From NCBI RefSeq assembly GCF_004348895.1, contig NZ_RRZK01000028.1, forward strand, positions 248,001 to 312,000: a stretch of DNA of 64,000 nt. Direction: 5' to 3'. This DNA comes from Pseudomonas vancouverensis. GTDB taxonomy: Bacteria; Pseudomonadota; Gammaproteobacteria; Pseudomonadales; Pseudomonadaceae. Positions 8,436 to 16,778 of this stretch are shown one piece after another. Each line of letters opens with the position of its first letter. Position 1 is the stretch's first letter. The notes beneath the pieces are model-generated. The model worked only from the letters and a program-made list of their open reading frames with translations. It did no database searches and was not told the DNA's origin. Made by a program: the position numbers and the translations under genes.

Positions 8436-9227
8436 ATGACTGATACCCAGACCACACCCGACACCACCGCTGAAAAAGACGCACCGCCAGCGGTCGAGCT
8501 GCCTTGGGCGGACGTCAGCGTCGAGCACCACAAGATGCTCCGCCTGGCGCCCTTGCAGACGGACCGCAACACCGGTGGCCGGCCCCTGCGCTTTGTCGAA
8601 TTCGGTTACGCCGAGCGTAATGACAAGCAGCGCAGCCTGATGCGCATGAGCATCACCCTGCCCGCCCAACGCGTGCGCAAGGAACAAAACCATCTGGATG
8701 TGTGGGTCGATCACGTTGAAAAACGCGTGCATTTCGGCCCGGACAGCGGCTTGCAGATTGAGCCGATGAACCGTGGTATTGGCCGCTTCATGGCCGCTCA
8801 GGGCATCAACTGGGCGAAAAAGCGCTGGCCGACCTACACGGTCGAAGGCAGCGACCTGAACAACAAGGACGCGCTTAACGAAGACACCCGCCTGCGCCGA
8901 GATCATTTTTTACGCGTGCACGGTTTTGACGTGGTGTATGCCGACGCCCAGCATTTGAAAGGCAGCGTCAAGGAAGTGAAGGTCGGCGATCTGTTGGGCG
9001 ACTGGAACACCGAGAAATTGCAGGTCGTGGAAATTCTCGAGGCGGCGCAGATGCTTCAGCAGGCCGAACAGAACCTCGCCGAGCAGGAAGTCAAACTCAA
9101 GAAACACGAAGAGAAAGTCAGCAAGTACAAACGTGAAGACGCCGGTTTGCGTTTCACCATTACCTGCCTGGTGGCGTTTGCGGTGTTTCAGGCGGGATTG
9201 TTGATCTGGATTGCCACGCACCGATAA
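8436..9227 (+). CDS. Conserved hypothetical membrane-anchored protein with coiled coil
   Basis: This is a 263-residue protein of unknown function. A soluble N-terminal region of about 190 residues contains the phrase MNRGIGRFMAAQGINWAKKRWP. A charged heptad-like segment follows (about 200-235, LQQAEQNLAEQEVKLKKHEEKVSKYKRE), then a single C-terminal transmembrane helix (about 240-260). This is the layout of a tail-anchored inner-membrane protein with an oligomerising stalk. ATG 8436 is preceded by AGGA. It lies between the hydrolase and prmB. I do not recognise a catalytic domain. Confidence 0.75.
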   Translation: MTDTQTTPDTTAEKDAPPAVELPWADVSVEHHKMLRLAPLQTDRNTGGRPLRFVEFGYAERNDKQRSLMRMSITLPAQRVRKEQNHLDVWVDHVEKRVHFGPDSGLQIEPMNRGIGRFMAAQGINWAKKRWPTYTVEGSDLNNKDALNEDTRLRRDHFLRVHGFDVVYADAQHLKGSVKEVKVGDLLGDWNTEKLQVVEILEAAQMLQQAEQNLAEQEVKLKKHEEKVSKYKREDAGLRFTITCLVAFAVFQAGLLIWIATHR

Positions 9228-9243
9228 ACGCGCAGGTGATCTT

Positions 9244-9357
9244 TGTGGCGAGGGAGCTTGCTCCCGCTGGACTGCGCAGCGGTCCCAAAGACTTTGCGGC
9301 TGCTGCGCAGCCGAGCGGGAGCAAGAAGCTCCCTCGCCACAAGAAGCTCCCTCCCCC
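9244..9357. repeat. Composite REP pair, family B, with partial extra arm
   Basis: The left unit begins TGTGGCGAGGGAGCTTGCTC at 9244 and continues into a second hairpin at 9269-9285 (stem GGACTGC / GCGGTCC, loop GCA). The right unit is inverted, with its second hairpin at 9297-9313 (stem CGGCTGC / GCAGCCG) and its outer arm ending at 9340. The right arm has a 3-base AAG insertion, and at 9341-9357 the words AAGAAGCTCCCTC are repeated, so the end has been partly duplicated. It separates two convergent genes. Confidence 0.88.
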
Positions 9358-9369
9358 AAGCGATTAGGG

Positions 9370-10278
9370 TCAGACGCGGGAAGCGAACAACGCCTGATGC
9401 TCACGGCACTGCTGGGCACTGAGCATGAACACACCGTGGCCGCCACGCTCGAAGTCCAGCCAGGCGAAATCGACTTCCGGGTACAACGCCTCGACGTGAA
9501 CCTGGCTGTTACCCACCTCGACAATCAGCAAACCTTTCTCGGTCAGGTGATCCGCGGCTTCGGCCAACATGCGCCGTACCAGGTTCAGCCCGTCATCACC
9601 GCAAGCCAGGCCCAGTTCCGGTTCGTGCTGGTACTCGTCCGGCATGTCGGCAAAATCTTCGGCATCGACGTAAGGCGGGTTCGACACGATCAGGTCGAAA
9701 CGCTGCCCGGGCAAACCGTCAAAACCATCGCCCTGCACCGTGTACACGCGCTCGTCGACGCCATGGCGTTCGATGTTCTGGTTGGCCACTTCCAGCGCTT
9801 CGAACGACAGGTCCGCCAGCACCACTTCGGCATTCTGGAACTCGTAGGCACAGGCGATACCGATGCAGCCGGAGCCGGTGCACAGGTCGAGGATTCGCGC
9901 GGGTTCGTTGGCCAGCCACGGCGTGAAACGGTTTTCGATCAGCTCGCCGATGGGCGAGCGCGGGATCAGCACACGCTCGTCGACGATGAACGACATGCCA
10001 CAGAACCAGGCTTCACCCAGCAGGTAAGCGGTGGGCACGCGCTCATCGATACGACGCTTGAGCAACCGCTGCAGGTTGACCAACTCGTCGTCTTCCAACG
10101 CGCAGTCGAGGTAGCTGTCGGCAATTTCCCATGGTAAGTGCAGCGCCCCCAGCACCAGTTGCCGGGCTTCGTCCCAGGCGTTGTCGGTGCCATGGCCGAA
10201 AAACAGATCCTCCCCATGAAAGCGGCTGACGGCCCAACGGATATGGTCACGCAGGGTACGAAGGCGGGAAGTGATCAC
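9370..10278 (-). CDS. prmB: Ribosomal protein uL3 (L3) N5-glutamine methyltransferase
   Basis: This 302-residue SAM-dependent class I methyltransferase methylates a glutamine of ribosomal protein L3. The SAM loop LDLCTGSGCIGI is at 131-142 and the catalytic NPPY (for glutamine amide methylation) at 200-203 (IVSNPPYVDAEDF). The N-terminal helical domain and the PTAYLLGEAWFCG phrase separate PrmB from the related release-factor enzyme PrmC. It is convergent with the coiled-coil gene and close to aroC, as in other pseudomonads. Confidence 0.95.
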   Translation of the reverse strand: MITSRLRTLRDHIRWAVSRFHGEDLFFGHGTDNAWDEARQLVLGALHLPWEIADSYLDCALEDDELVNLQRLLKRRIDERVPTAYLLGEAWFCGMSFIVDERVLIPRSPIGELIENRFTPWLANEPARILDLCTGSGCIGIACAYEFQNAEVVLADLSFEALEVANQNIERHGVDERVYTVQGDGFDGLPGQRFDLIVSNPPYVDAEDFADMPDEYQHEPELGLACGDDGLNLVRRMLAEAADHLTEKGLLIVEVGNSQVHVEALYPEVDFAWLDFERGGHGVFMLSAQQCREHQALFASRV

Positions 10279-10517
10279 GACGGCAAACTCCAGAAAAATC
10301 GACGGGCGATTCTACCAGTCAATCGACGCCACGACGACGCAGGAAAACGACCGGGCCGTATGTAGGAGCGTTCCGTTTTTTTACCTGGCCATTGAACAAA
10401 ACGCGATACTTGACAAGGCTACAGGCCAGCAACGACGGCCCCTGCGATCGTAGCGATTCACAGAACCGCTCAGCCAGAGGACAATGGCGCAAAAGCCCCA
10501 CTCCAAGGAGCCCCAGA

Positions 10518-11108
10518 ATGTCCGTTCCAAAAACGATGTTTCAACTCAGCGGCCGCGGTTATGCAGCAGCCAATCTGAGCCATGCGACGCTGGTCATCAT
10601 CGATGCCCAGAAAGAATACCTCAGCGGCCCGCTGGCCCTGAGCGGCATGGACGACGCTGTCGCGAACATCAAACAAGTGCTCACTGCTGCCCGTGCCGCC
10701 GGCCGGCCGATCGTGCACGTACGTCACCTCGGCACCGTTGGTGGCCTGTTCGATCCGCAAGGTGAGCGTGGTGAGTTCATCCCGGGCCTTGAGCCTCTGG
10801 CCGACGAAACCATCATCGGCAAACTGTTGCCGAGCGCGTTCCACGGCACCGAACTGGCCAAGCGCCTGGAAGACCTCGGCGCCCTCGACCTGATCGTCTG
10901 CGGTTTCATGAGCCACTCCAGCGTCAGCACCACCGTGCGCGCCGCGAAAAACCTGGGTTTCCGCTGCACCCTGGTGGAAGACGCCTGCGCCACCCGCGAC
11001 CTGCCTTACAAGGGCGGCGTACTCAGCGCCGAGCACGTGCAACAGACTGAAATGGCGATCATGGCGGACAACTTCGCCACCCTCGCGCTGACCCGCGAAC
11101 TGATCTGA
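10518..11108 (+). CDS. Isochorismatase-fold protein lacking the family cysteine
   Basis: This is a 196-residue cysteine-hydrolase-fold protein. The family catalytic aspartate is D29 (VIIDAQKEY) and the lysine K102 (IIGKLLPSAF). The usual nucleophile position in the GxxTxxCVxxT motif is occupied by S135 in GFMSHSSVSTTVRAA, so the catalytic triad reads Asp-Lys-Ser. Isochorismatases such as PhzD also lack the cysteine, so hydrolysis of a vinyl ether is one possibility; amidase activity of the usual type looks unlikely. ATG 10518 has AAGGAG seven bases upstream. Confidence 0.85.
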   Translation: MSVPKTMFQLSGRGYAAANLSHATLVIIDAQKEYLSGPLALSGMDDAVANIKQVLTAARAAGRPIVHVRHLGTVGGLFDPQGERGEFIPGLEPLADETIIGKLLPSAFHGTELAKRLEDLGALDLIVCGFMSHSSVSTTVRAAKNLGFRCTLVEDACATRDLPYKGGVLSAEHVQQTEMAIMADNFATLALTRELI

Positions 11109-11118
11109 TCGACGCTCA

Positions 11119-11143
11119 ATGAGCGGTCTAGACCGCCGCTCAT
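11119..11143 (+). terminator. Hairpin after the isochorismatase-like gene, overlapping a 14-base palindrome
   Basis: ATGAGCGG (11119-11126) can pair with CCGCTCAT (11136-11143) directly after the stop codon. Inside it the sequence GCGGTCTAGACCGC (11123-11136) is a perfect palindrome containing GGTCTAGACC. There is no T-run, so an intrinsic terminator is uncertain; it may instead be a protein-binding palindrome. Confidence 0.4.
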
Positions 11144-11239
11144 CCGCAAAAGCCTCTCATTCCCCGTAAATGTCATAGCCTCAGGAACATCCCGGTCAAC
11201 TTCCGGTCGAAGGGCCGATACCCATTGAGGAAGGTCGGA

Positions 11240-11560
11240 ATGAAGTTATCCGATGGTTTTGACGCTCGCCGCCTGCGGCCCAAAGGCCAAAGCAACTGGC
11301 GTTTTCGAATAGGCGCAGCATTCGCTGCGCTGCTGGCGATGTGTGGCGTGTTGCTCGCCATGGCCGGTGCCGCCAGCTTGCTGGGCCACGCACCCGCCCT
11401 TGGCGAACTGAACACCAATCGCGGCGGTGCGGCGGTGATTCTCGGCATCGGCCTGTTCGTGCTGTACCTCGGCATCTGGCTGTGGCGCCGCTGCCGTCGC
11501 CGTTCGCGTCAGTCCCGGGCACTGGCGATGTCCCCGCACCTGATGAAAAAACACGACTGA
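11240..11560 (+). CDS. Small conserved membrane protein, function unknown
   Basis: This is a 106-residue protein with two hydrophobic segments (about 25-50 and 65-85), bounded by basic residues (WRFRIG before the first, WRRCRRRSRQSR after the second), which places both ends in the cytoplasm. ATG 11240 follows the ribosome binding site GAGGAAGG. It stands just upstream of the smr and folE genes on the same strand. No recognised domain. Confidence 0.65.
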   Translation: MKLSDGFDARRLRPKGQSNWRFRIGAAFAALLAMCGVLLAMAGAASLLGHAPALGELNTNRGGAAVILGIGLFVLYLGIWLWRRCRRRSRQSRALAMSPHLMKKHD

Positions 11561-11636
11561 GTCCCTTGCCTCGCGCTTTGTTGCGCGCCCATTTGTGTCA
11601 AGTTGGGTAAACTGGCCGCCCTTCGCGGAGGCTGAC

Positions 11637-12194
11637 ATGCAAGACGACGATTTTTCCCTGTTCAAAAGCGCGATCCAAGGCGTCAAGCCGATCAAGCACG
11701 ATCGCGCCGACACCGGCAAACCCAAGGCTGACCGCGCGCAGATCGCCAAGCTGCGCCAGGCCGCTACCGTGCGCACCGATGCCACCACCGTTGATGGTCT
11801 GTCCGATCAGTTCGTGATCGATGTCGGCCCGGAAGACGAGCTGATGTGGGCGCGCGACGGTGTTCAGGAAAGCCAGATGCGCAAGCTGAAGATCGGCCAG
11901 ATCCCGTTCGAAGGCAGCCTCGACCTGCACGGCATGAACGTGGAAAAGGCCCGGGAAACCCTGTGGGCGTTCCTCGCTGAAGCCACCAAATTCGAAATCC
12001 GTTGCGTGCGCGTCACCCACGGCAAGGCTGTGCGCCTGGACGGCAAACGCCCGATGATCAAAAGCCACGTCAACACCTGGCTGCGCCAGCATCCGCAGGT
12101 CCTTGGCTTCACCTCCTGCCAGGCGAAACATGGCGGCGCCGGGGCGGTTTATGTGATGCTCAAACGCACCATGATGGAAGGCCGTGACGAGTAA
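11637..12194 (+). CDS. Smr-domain endonuclease-like protein
   Basis: This is a 185-residue protein with a charged N-terminal extension and a C-terminal Smr (MutS-related) domain. The hallmarks are LDLHG (about residues 100-104), VTHGK and KHGGAGAVYVML. Stand-alone Smr proteins act as nucleases; E. coli SmrB cleaves mRNA at collided ribosomes, and SmrA/YdaL is a closer size match here. ATG 11637 is preceded by GGAGG. It is followed 77 bases later by folE. Which nucleic acid it cuts is not evident. Confidence 0.88.
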   Translation: MQDDDFSLFKSAIQGVKPIKHDRADTGKPKADRAQIAKLRQAATVRTDATTVDGLSDQFVIDVGPEDELMWARDGVQESQMRKLKIGQIPFEGSLDLHGMNVEKARETLWAFLAEATKFEIRCVRVTHGKAVRLDGKRPMIKSHVNTWLRQHPQVLGFTSCQAKHGGAGAVYVMLKRTMMEGRDE

Positions 12195-12271
12195 AGCTGT
12201 TGCGTCACGCTTGCAGCGTCGTGTCCGCCACCGTACCCTTGCCCTTTGCGAAAAATCCCACAGGTAGTTTC

Positions 12272-12817
12272 ATGTCCCTGGAACAGAATTACACCGCGAT
12301 CCTTGGCCAATTGGGCGAGGACGTTTCCCGCGAGGGCCTGCTCGACACGCCAAAGCGTGCCGCCAAAGCCATGCAGTACCTCTGCCGTGGTTATGAACAG
12401 ACGCTGGAAGAGGTCACCAACGGTGCCCTGTTCAGCTCTGACAACAGCGAAATGGTGCTGGTCAAGGACATCGAGTTGTACTCGTTGTGCGAACACCACC
12501 TGCTGCCGTTCATCGGCAAGGCCCACGTCGCCTACATCCCAAGCGGCAAAGTGCTGGGCCTGTCGAAAGTGGCGCGTATCGTCGACATGTACGCCCGTCG
12601 CCTGCAGATCCAGGAAAACCTCAGCCGCCAGATCGCCGACGCGGTCCAGCAGGTCACCGGCGCCCTGGGCGTTGCCGTGGTGATCGAGGCCAAGCACATG
12701 TGCATGATGATGCGCGGTGTGGAAAAGCAGAACTCGTCGATGATCACTTCGGTGATGCTCGGTGAGTTCCGTGAGAACGCCGCCACCCGCAGCGAATTCC
12801 TCAGCCTCATCAAGTAA
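12272..12817 (+). CDS. folE: GTP cyclohydrolase I
   Basis: This 181-residue enzyme opens GTP to 7,8-dihydroneopterin triphosphate, the first step toward folate and pterin cofactors. The zinc and active-site motif LCEHHLLPFIGKAHVAYIP is present with its cysteine and histidines, as are GLSKVARIVD and the C-terminal zinc-ligand phrase HMCMMMRGVEKQ. It is the zinc-dependent type I fold, not the metal-promiscuous FolE2/FolE-IB type. ATG 12272 gives family length. Pseudomonads often carry more than one folE, so this may be a paralog. Confidence 0.95.
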   Translation: MSLEQNYTAILGQLGEDVSREGLLDTPKRAAKAMQYLCRGYEQTLEEVTNGALFSSDNSEMVLVKDIELYSLCEHHLLPFIGKAHVAYIPSGKVLGLSKVARIVDMYARRLQIQENLSRQIADAVQQVTGALGVAVVIEAKHMCMMMRGVEKQNSSMITSVMLGEFRENAATRSEFLSLIK

Positions 12818-12831
12818 TTCGTTGCACGAAG

Positions 12832-12860
12832 AAAACCGGCATTCATCGCCGGTTTTTTTT
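12832..12860 (+). terminator. Rho-independent terminator after folE
   Basis: The 9-base stem AAAACCGGC / GCCGGTTTT with a 7-base loop is followed by a T-run to 12860, 14 bases after the folE stop. Confidence 0.9.
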
Positions 12861-12921
12861 CGTCCGCGAAAAATCAGGTAAGCTGCGCGCCCTTTCCCTT
12901 TTGCACCGTGAGGCTTTCAAC

Positions 12922-13293
12922 GTGTTCGTAAAAGCGCTTCGTGTCGGCCTTGGCCAACTGATCATCTTCATCGACTTCATTACCCGCCCGGGCAAGAAAA
13001 AGCGCCCCGCCGCTGCCCAGGCCCAGGTCGAATCCGCCGCCAAGGGTCTGACCCTGTATCAATTCCACGCCTGCCCGTTCTGCGTGAAAACCCGTCGCAC
13101 CCTGCGCCGCTTGAACGTACCGGTGGCGCTGAAGGATGCGAAAAACAACGAACAGGATCGCCAGACGTTGCTGGAGCAAGGTGGCAAGATCAAGGTGCCG
13201 TGCCTGCGCATTGAAGAGAATGGCCAGACCACCTGGATGTATGAATCCAAGGTGATCATTGATTACCTGGACAAGCGTTTCGCTGCGGTTTGA
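12922..13293 (+). CDS. Membrane-associated glutaredoxin-like protein
   Basis: This is a 123-residue protein with an N-terminal hydrophobic helix (about residues 8-18, GLGQLIIFIDF) and a glutaredoxin/GST N-terminal fold. The dithiol site CPFC follows YQFHA, the cis-proline motif is IKVPCLRIEE, and the glutathione-binding end is MYESKVIIDYL. The best start is GTG 12922, with GAGG 8 bases upstream. It would reduce disulfides or glutathione adducts near the inner membrane. It lies between two terminators, so it appears monocistronic. Confidence 0.88.
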   Translation: MFVKALRVGLGQLIIFIDFITRPGKKKRPAAAQAQVESAAKGLTLYQFHACPFCVKTRRTLRRLNVPVALKDAKNNEQDRQTLLEQGGKIKVPCLRIEENGQTTWMYESKVIIDYLDKRFAAV

Positions 13294-13353
13294 TTTGCTT
13301 GTGGTGTGAAGGCTGGCGACGAGGCCAGCATCAACACTACAAATCCCGGACAA

Positions 13354-13386
13354 AAATAAACCGGCCCTTGCGCCGGTTTATTTGTT
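13354..13386. terminator. Bidirectional terminator between glutaredoxin and aminotransferase genes
   Basis: The 12-base stem AAATAAACCGGC / GCCGGTTTATTT (13354-13365 with 13372-13383) has A- and T-rich flanks on both sides. It separates two convergent genes, so it can serve both. Confidence 0.9.
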
Positions 13387-13387
13387 T

Positions 13388-14554
13388 TCAGGCCGCTTCT
13401 GCGGTCTGGGCTGCGCGCACCACCGTCGCCAATCGCTTGAGCCCTTCATCCAGGCGCGCCGGGTCGATATGGCTGAAATTCAGCCGCAGGTACCCAAGAT
13501 TGTTGTCCGGCTCAGGAAAGAACGGCTCGCCCGGCATGAACGCCACGTCATTGGCCAAGGCCGCATCGAGCAGTTGGCGAGTGTCCTGAGGCTGCTTGAG
13601 CTTCAGCCAGAAAAACAAACCTCCCTGCGGAACGTTCCAATCCGCCAGATCGGCAAAATGCCTTTGCAACGCCGCCTGAAACGCATCTCGACGTCCCCGA
13701 TAGAAATCGCGCAATGCACCGCGATGCTGCTGGTACTTTTCACTGCCGATCCATTGCAGCGCCTGCCACTGGCCCACACGATTGGTGTGCAGGTCCGCCG
13801 ACTGCTTGAGCTTGAGCAAGTGCGGGAACAGGTCCGGACTGGCGATCAGGTAACCCACGCGCAACCCGGGCAGCAAGGTTTTCGACACGGTGCCGGTGTA
13901 GATCCAGCTGGCCTTGCGCAAACGGCTGACAATCGGCGTTGCACTGCCGCCGTCGAACGTCAGCTCGCGGTATGGCTCGTCTTCGATCAGGGTCACGCCA
14001 AATTCATCGAGCAATGCCGCGACCGCATCGCGTTTGGCTTCGCTGTAGCGCACCGCTGACGGGTTCTGGAACGTTGGAATCAGGTAAACGAACGCCGGGC
14101 GCTGTTGCTCCAGTTGCCCACGTAATTGCGCCAGGTTCGGACCGTCGGCCTCCAGCGGTACAGTCAGGCAATCGGCGCCGAACAACTGGAAGATCTGCAA
14201 TGCGGCCAGATAGGTTGGCGCTTCAAGCAGGATCGGCGTGCCCTTGTCGATGTACAGCTTGGCCGCCAGATCGAGGGTCTGCTGTGAGCCGCTGACCACC
14301 AGCACCTGACTCGCCTCGCACGGCACACCCAATGCCCGCGCCTCGGCCGCCAGCGCCTCACGCAGTGCCGGCTCGCCTTCACTCATGCCGTACTGACCGA
14401 TGGACACCGGCATCTCGGCCCAGTCGACCTTGGGCAACATGGCTTCGGCCGGCAAGCCGCCGGCAAACGACATCATCTGCGGACGCTGGGCGGCGGCAAG
14501 GATTTCACGGATCAGAGAACTTTTAAGGCGCGAGACACGTTCGGAAAAAGCCAT
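13388..14554 (-). CDS. PLP-dependent class I/II aminotransferase (2-aminoadipate/LysN-like)
   Basis: This is a 388-residue fold-type I aminotransferase. The Schiff-base lysine is in SKTLLPGLRVGY, the phosphate-binding and cofactor phrases are VVSGSQQTLDLAAK and EDEPYRELTF, and the C-terminal carboxylate-binding arginine is in YLRLNFSH. The opening FAGGLP is typical of the LysN/2-aminoadipate/kynurenine aminotransferase branch related to MocR C-terminal domains. ATG 14554 is preferred; a TTG at 14593 would add 13 residues. It is divergent from a MarR gene that may control it. Substrate not assigned. Confidence 0.85.
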   Translation of the reverse strand: MAFSERVSRLKSSLIREILAAAQRPQMMSFAGGLPAEAMLPKVDWAEMPVSIGQYGMSEGEPALREALAAEARALGVPCEASQVLVVSGSQQTLDLAAKLYIDKGTPILLEAPTYLAALQIFQLFGADCLTVPLEADGPNLAQLRGQLEQQRPAFVYLIPTFQNPSAVRYSEAKRDAVAALLDEFGVTLIEDEPYRELTFDGGSATPIVSRLRKASWIYTGTVSKTLLPGLRVGYLIASPDLFPHLLKLKQSADLHTNRVGQWQALQWIGSEKYQQHRGALRDFYRGRRDAFQAALQRHFADLADWNVPQGGLFFWLKLKQPQDTRQLLDAALANDVAFMPGEPFFPEPDNNLGYLRLNFSHIDPARLDEGLKRLATVVRAAQTAEAA

Positions 14555-14636
14555 GGGGATCACCGGTAGCGAGGCCAGAGGGAAATGAGTCAAACTTGTT
14601 GACCGAAATTACGACACCCCGAACGGATACGTCAAC

Positions 14637-15080
14637 ATGCTTGACCTTAAAAACCCGACTTCACAGCAACAGGCCATGGAGGCGTTTTTCTTCGGCTACC
14701 AGGCATTTACCGCCAAGGCTGACGAAATGCTCGAGCGCCGGGGCTTGAGCCGGGTGCATCAGCGCATCGTGTTTTTCATCGCCCGTTATCCGCACCTCAG
14801 TGTCAAGGAGCTGCTGGCCTTGCTCGGCGTCAGCAAGCAGGCGCTGAACATACCGTTGCGGCAATTGCTGGAAATGCATCTGGTCGAAAGCGTGGCGTCC
14901 GAGACGGACAAGCGTAAGCGCCTGCTCGAGTTGACAGCCGAAGGCGCGCGGTTTGAGCAGGCGTTGCGGCGTGAACAGGTGAAATTACTCGAGCGGGTGT
15001 TTGCCGAGGCTGGGGAGACGGCGGTGAATGGCTGGTTGGCGGTGAACCTGGCGCTAGGCGAAAACCAGCAAAAAATCTGA
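14637..15080 (+). CDS. MarR-family transcriptional regulator
   Basis: This is a 147-residue winged-helix regulator. The recognition-helix region reads LSVKELLALLGVSKQALNIPLRQLLEMHLVE, and the wing is ETDKRKRLLELTAEG. It is divergent from the aminotransferase gene with about 80 bases between the two starts, so it probably autoregulates and controls that gene. The effector is unknown. Confidence 0.85.
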   Translation: MLDLKNPTSQQQAMEAFFFGYQAFTAKADEMLERRGLSRVHQRIVFFIARYPHLSVKELLALLGVSKQALNIPLRQLLEMHLVESVASETDKRKRLLELTAEGARFEQALRREQVKLLERVFAEAGETAVNGWLAVNLALGENQQKI

Positions 15081-15095
15081 ACGCTCAAAATCCCT

Positions 15096-15152
15096 TCGCG
15101 AGCAGGTTCGCGCCCACCGAGGCAACGCGGTCAAGCCTGCTTGCGAAGACGT
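15096..15152. repeat. Degenerate REP pair
   Basis: CTTCGCGAGCAGGTTCGCG and an inverted partner ending CAAGCCTGCTTGCGAAG face each other downstream of the MarR gene. They resemble family A but have drifted. Confidence 0.6.
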
Positions 15153-15219
15153 CCGAACGGACGATATATCCCCTTCGCCAAAAAAATCGTCAACAAAACC
15201 AAAAACATTATTTGCTTTC

Positions 15220-15231
15220 TTTGTATACAAA
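15220..15231. promoter_or_regulatory. Palindromic operator upstream of the NCS2 permease gene
   Basis: TTTGTATACAAA is a perfect 12-base palindrome, 129 bases before the GTG start of the permease. The core TTGTATACAA recurs upstream of puuE (18365-18374) and in relaxed form at 18157-18168. The pattern fits a GntR-family (FCD type) operator. The regulator is not in the window. Confidence 0.6.
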
Positions 15232-15359
15232 AGCATAATCCACCTCGTGCGAGTTCCTGACCAAGCGGTCAACAAATTCGCAAGTGCCTCAAAGGACTGC
15301 TGCCACCCTCATGGGTCCGGTCCTGGAAATAACAATAAAACTCTTGAGGAGTACTCGCT

Positions 15360-16709
15360 GTGGAAAGCCGCAAATCCGAAGCATCGACGCTGGAACTGTC
15401 GCCACCCTTACGCAGTGGCTTGCTGGAACGTCTGTTTAAACTCAGCTTGCATGGCACCACGGTGAAGACCGAGCTTATTGCCGGTCTGACGACCTTCATC
15501 ACCATGGCTTACATCATCTTCGTCAACCCCAACATCATGGCCGACGCCGGGATCGATCACGGTGCGGCCTTCGTCGCCACCTGCATCGCAGCGGCGCTCG
15601 GCTGCCTGCTGATGGGCCTGTACGCCAACTGGCCGGTCGGCCTGGCACCGGGCATGGGGCTGAATGCCTTCTTCACCTACACCGTGGTCGGCACCATGGG
15701 CTACAACTGGGAAACCGCGCTGGGTGCGGTGTTTGTCTCCGGTGTGTTGTTCATGATCCTGACCTTCTCGCGGATTCGCGAATGGTTGCTCAACAGCATC
15801 CCGGTCAGCCTGCGCTTCGCCATGGGCGCCGGTGTGGGTCTGTTCCTCGGGCTGATCGGCCTGAAAACCGCGGGCATCGTCGTTGATAGCCCGGCAACGC
15901 TGATCAAGCTCGGCTCCCTGCGCGAGCCTGGCCCACTGCTCGCCGCCATCTGCTTCCTGATGATTGCCATCCTCAGCTACCACAAGGTGTTCGGCGCGAT
16001 CCTCATCAGCATCATCACCGTGACCCTCGCCGGTTGGGGCCTGGGCCTGGTCCACTACGAGGGCATCATGTCGGCACCGCCGAGCCTGGCGCCGACCTTC
16101 ATGGCGATGAACGTCGCTGGCGTGTTCAACGTCAGCATGATCAGCGTGGTGCTGGCGTTCCTCTTCGTGCACATGTTCGACACCGCCGGCACGCTGATGG
16201 GCGTTGCCCAGCGCGCCAACCTGGTGGGTGCTGACGGCCGCATCGAAAACCTCTCCCGCGCGATGAAAGCCGACAGCGCTTCCAGCGTGTTCGGCGCGGT
16301 GGTCGGTGTGCCTCCAGTGACCAGCTACGTGGAAAGTGCCGCCGGCGTTGCCGCTGGTGGTCGTACCGGCCTGACTGCAGTGACTGTTGGCGTGCTGTTC
16401 GTTGCTGCCATGTTCTTCGCACCGCTGGCCGGTATGATCCCGGCTTATGCCACCGCTGGCGCACTGATCTATGTGGCCATGCTGATGATGGGCGGCATGG
16501 CTCACATCGAATGGGATGAAGCGACCGACAGCATCCCGGCGATCGTCACCGCGATCATGATGCCACTGACCTTCTCGGTCGCCGACGGTATCGCCCTGGG
16601 CTTCATCACCTATGTGGCGCTGAAGGCCGGTACCGGCAAGTACAAGGAAATTTCCGTGAGCCTGTGGGTGCTCTGCGCGATCTTCATCGCCAAGTTCATC
16701 TTCCTGTAA
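15360..16709 (+). CDS. NCS2 family purine permease (hypoxanthine/guanine/adenine type)
   Basis: This 449-residue inner-membrane proton symporter has about 12-14 transmembrane segments. Diagnostic phrases are GLTTFITMAYIIFVNPNIM at the N-terminus, GLAPGMGLNAFF, and FDTAGTLMGVAQRANLV, all characteristic of the AzgA/GhxP/AdeP branch that carries purine bases rather than xanthine or urate. The GTG start at 15360 follows GAGGAG. It opens the purine catabolism region and carries its own palindromic operator upstream. Confidence 0.9.
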   Translation: MESRKSEASTLELSPPLRSGLLERLFKLSLHGTTVKTELIAGLTTFITMAYIIFVNPNIMADAGIDHGAAFVATCIAAALGCLLMGLYANWPVGLAPGMGLNAFFTYTVVGTMGYNWETALGAVFVSGVLFMILTFSRIREWLLNSIPVSLRFAMGAGVGLFLGLIGLKTAGIVVDSPATLIKLGSLREPGPLLAAICFLMIAILSYHKVFGAILISIITVTLAGWGLGLVHYEGIMSAPPSLAPTFMAMNVAGVFNVSMISVVLAFLFVHMFDTAGTLMGVAQRANLVGADGRIENLSRAMKADSASSVFGAVVGVPPVTSYVESAAGVAAGGRTGLTAVTVGVLFVAAMFFAPLAGMIPAYATAGALIYVAMLMMGGMAHIEWDEATDSIPAIVTAIMMPLTFSVADGIALGFITYVALKAGTGKYKEISVSLWVLCAIFIAKFIFL

Positions 16710-16733
16710 ACACGCGGTAAACGCTTCGAAACA

Positions 16734-16760
16734 GCCTCACCCCGTCGGGTGAGGCTTTTG
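16734..16760 (+). terminator. Terminator after the NCS2 permease gene
   Basis: The 9-base stem GCCTCACCC / GGGTGAGGC (16734-16742 with 16747-16755) is followed by TTTTG. It stands directly before the ribosome binding site of the LysE-family gene. Confidence 0.85.
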
Positions 16761-16778
16761 TGCAAATGGAGGAAAGTG

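Noticed and set aside
15081..15359. Purine riboswitch in front of the NCS2 permease
   Set aside because: No conserved purine-aptamer core could be seen; the palindrome TTTGTATACAAA explains likely control better.
15408..16505. 365-codon minus-strand frame opposite the NCS2 permease
   Set aside because: Reverse-frame translation of transmembrane codons gives the His/Asp/Gln-rich pattern seen; no start signal or conserved sequence.
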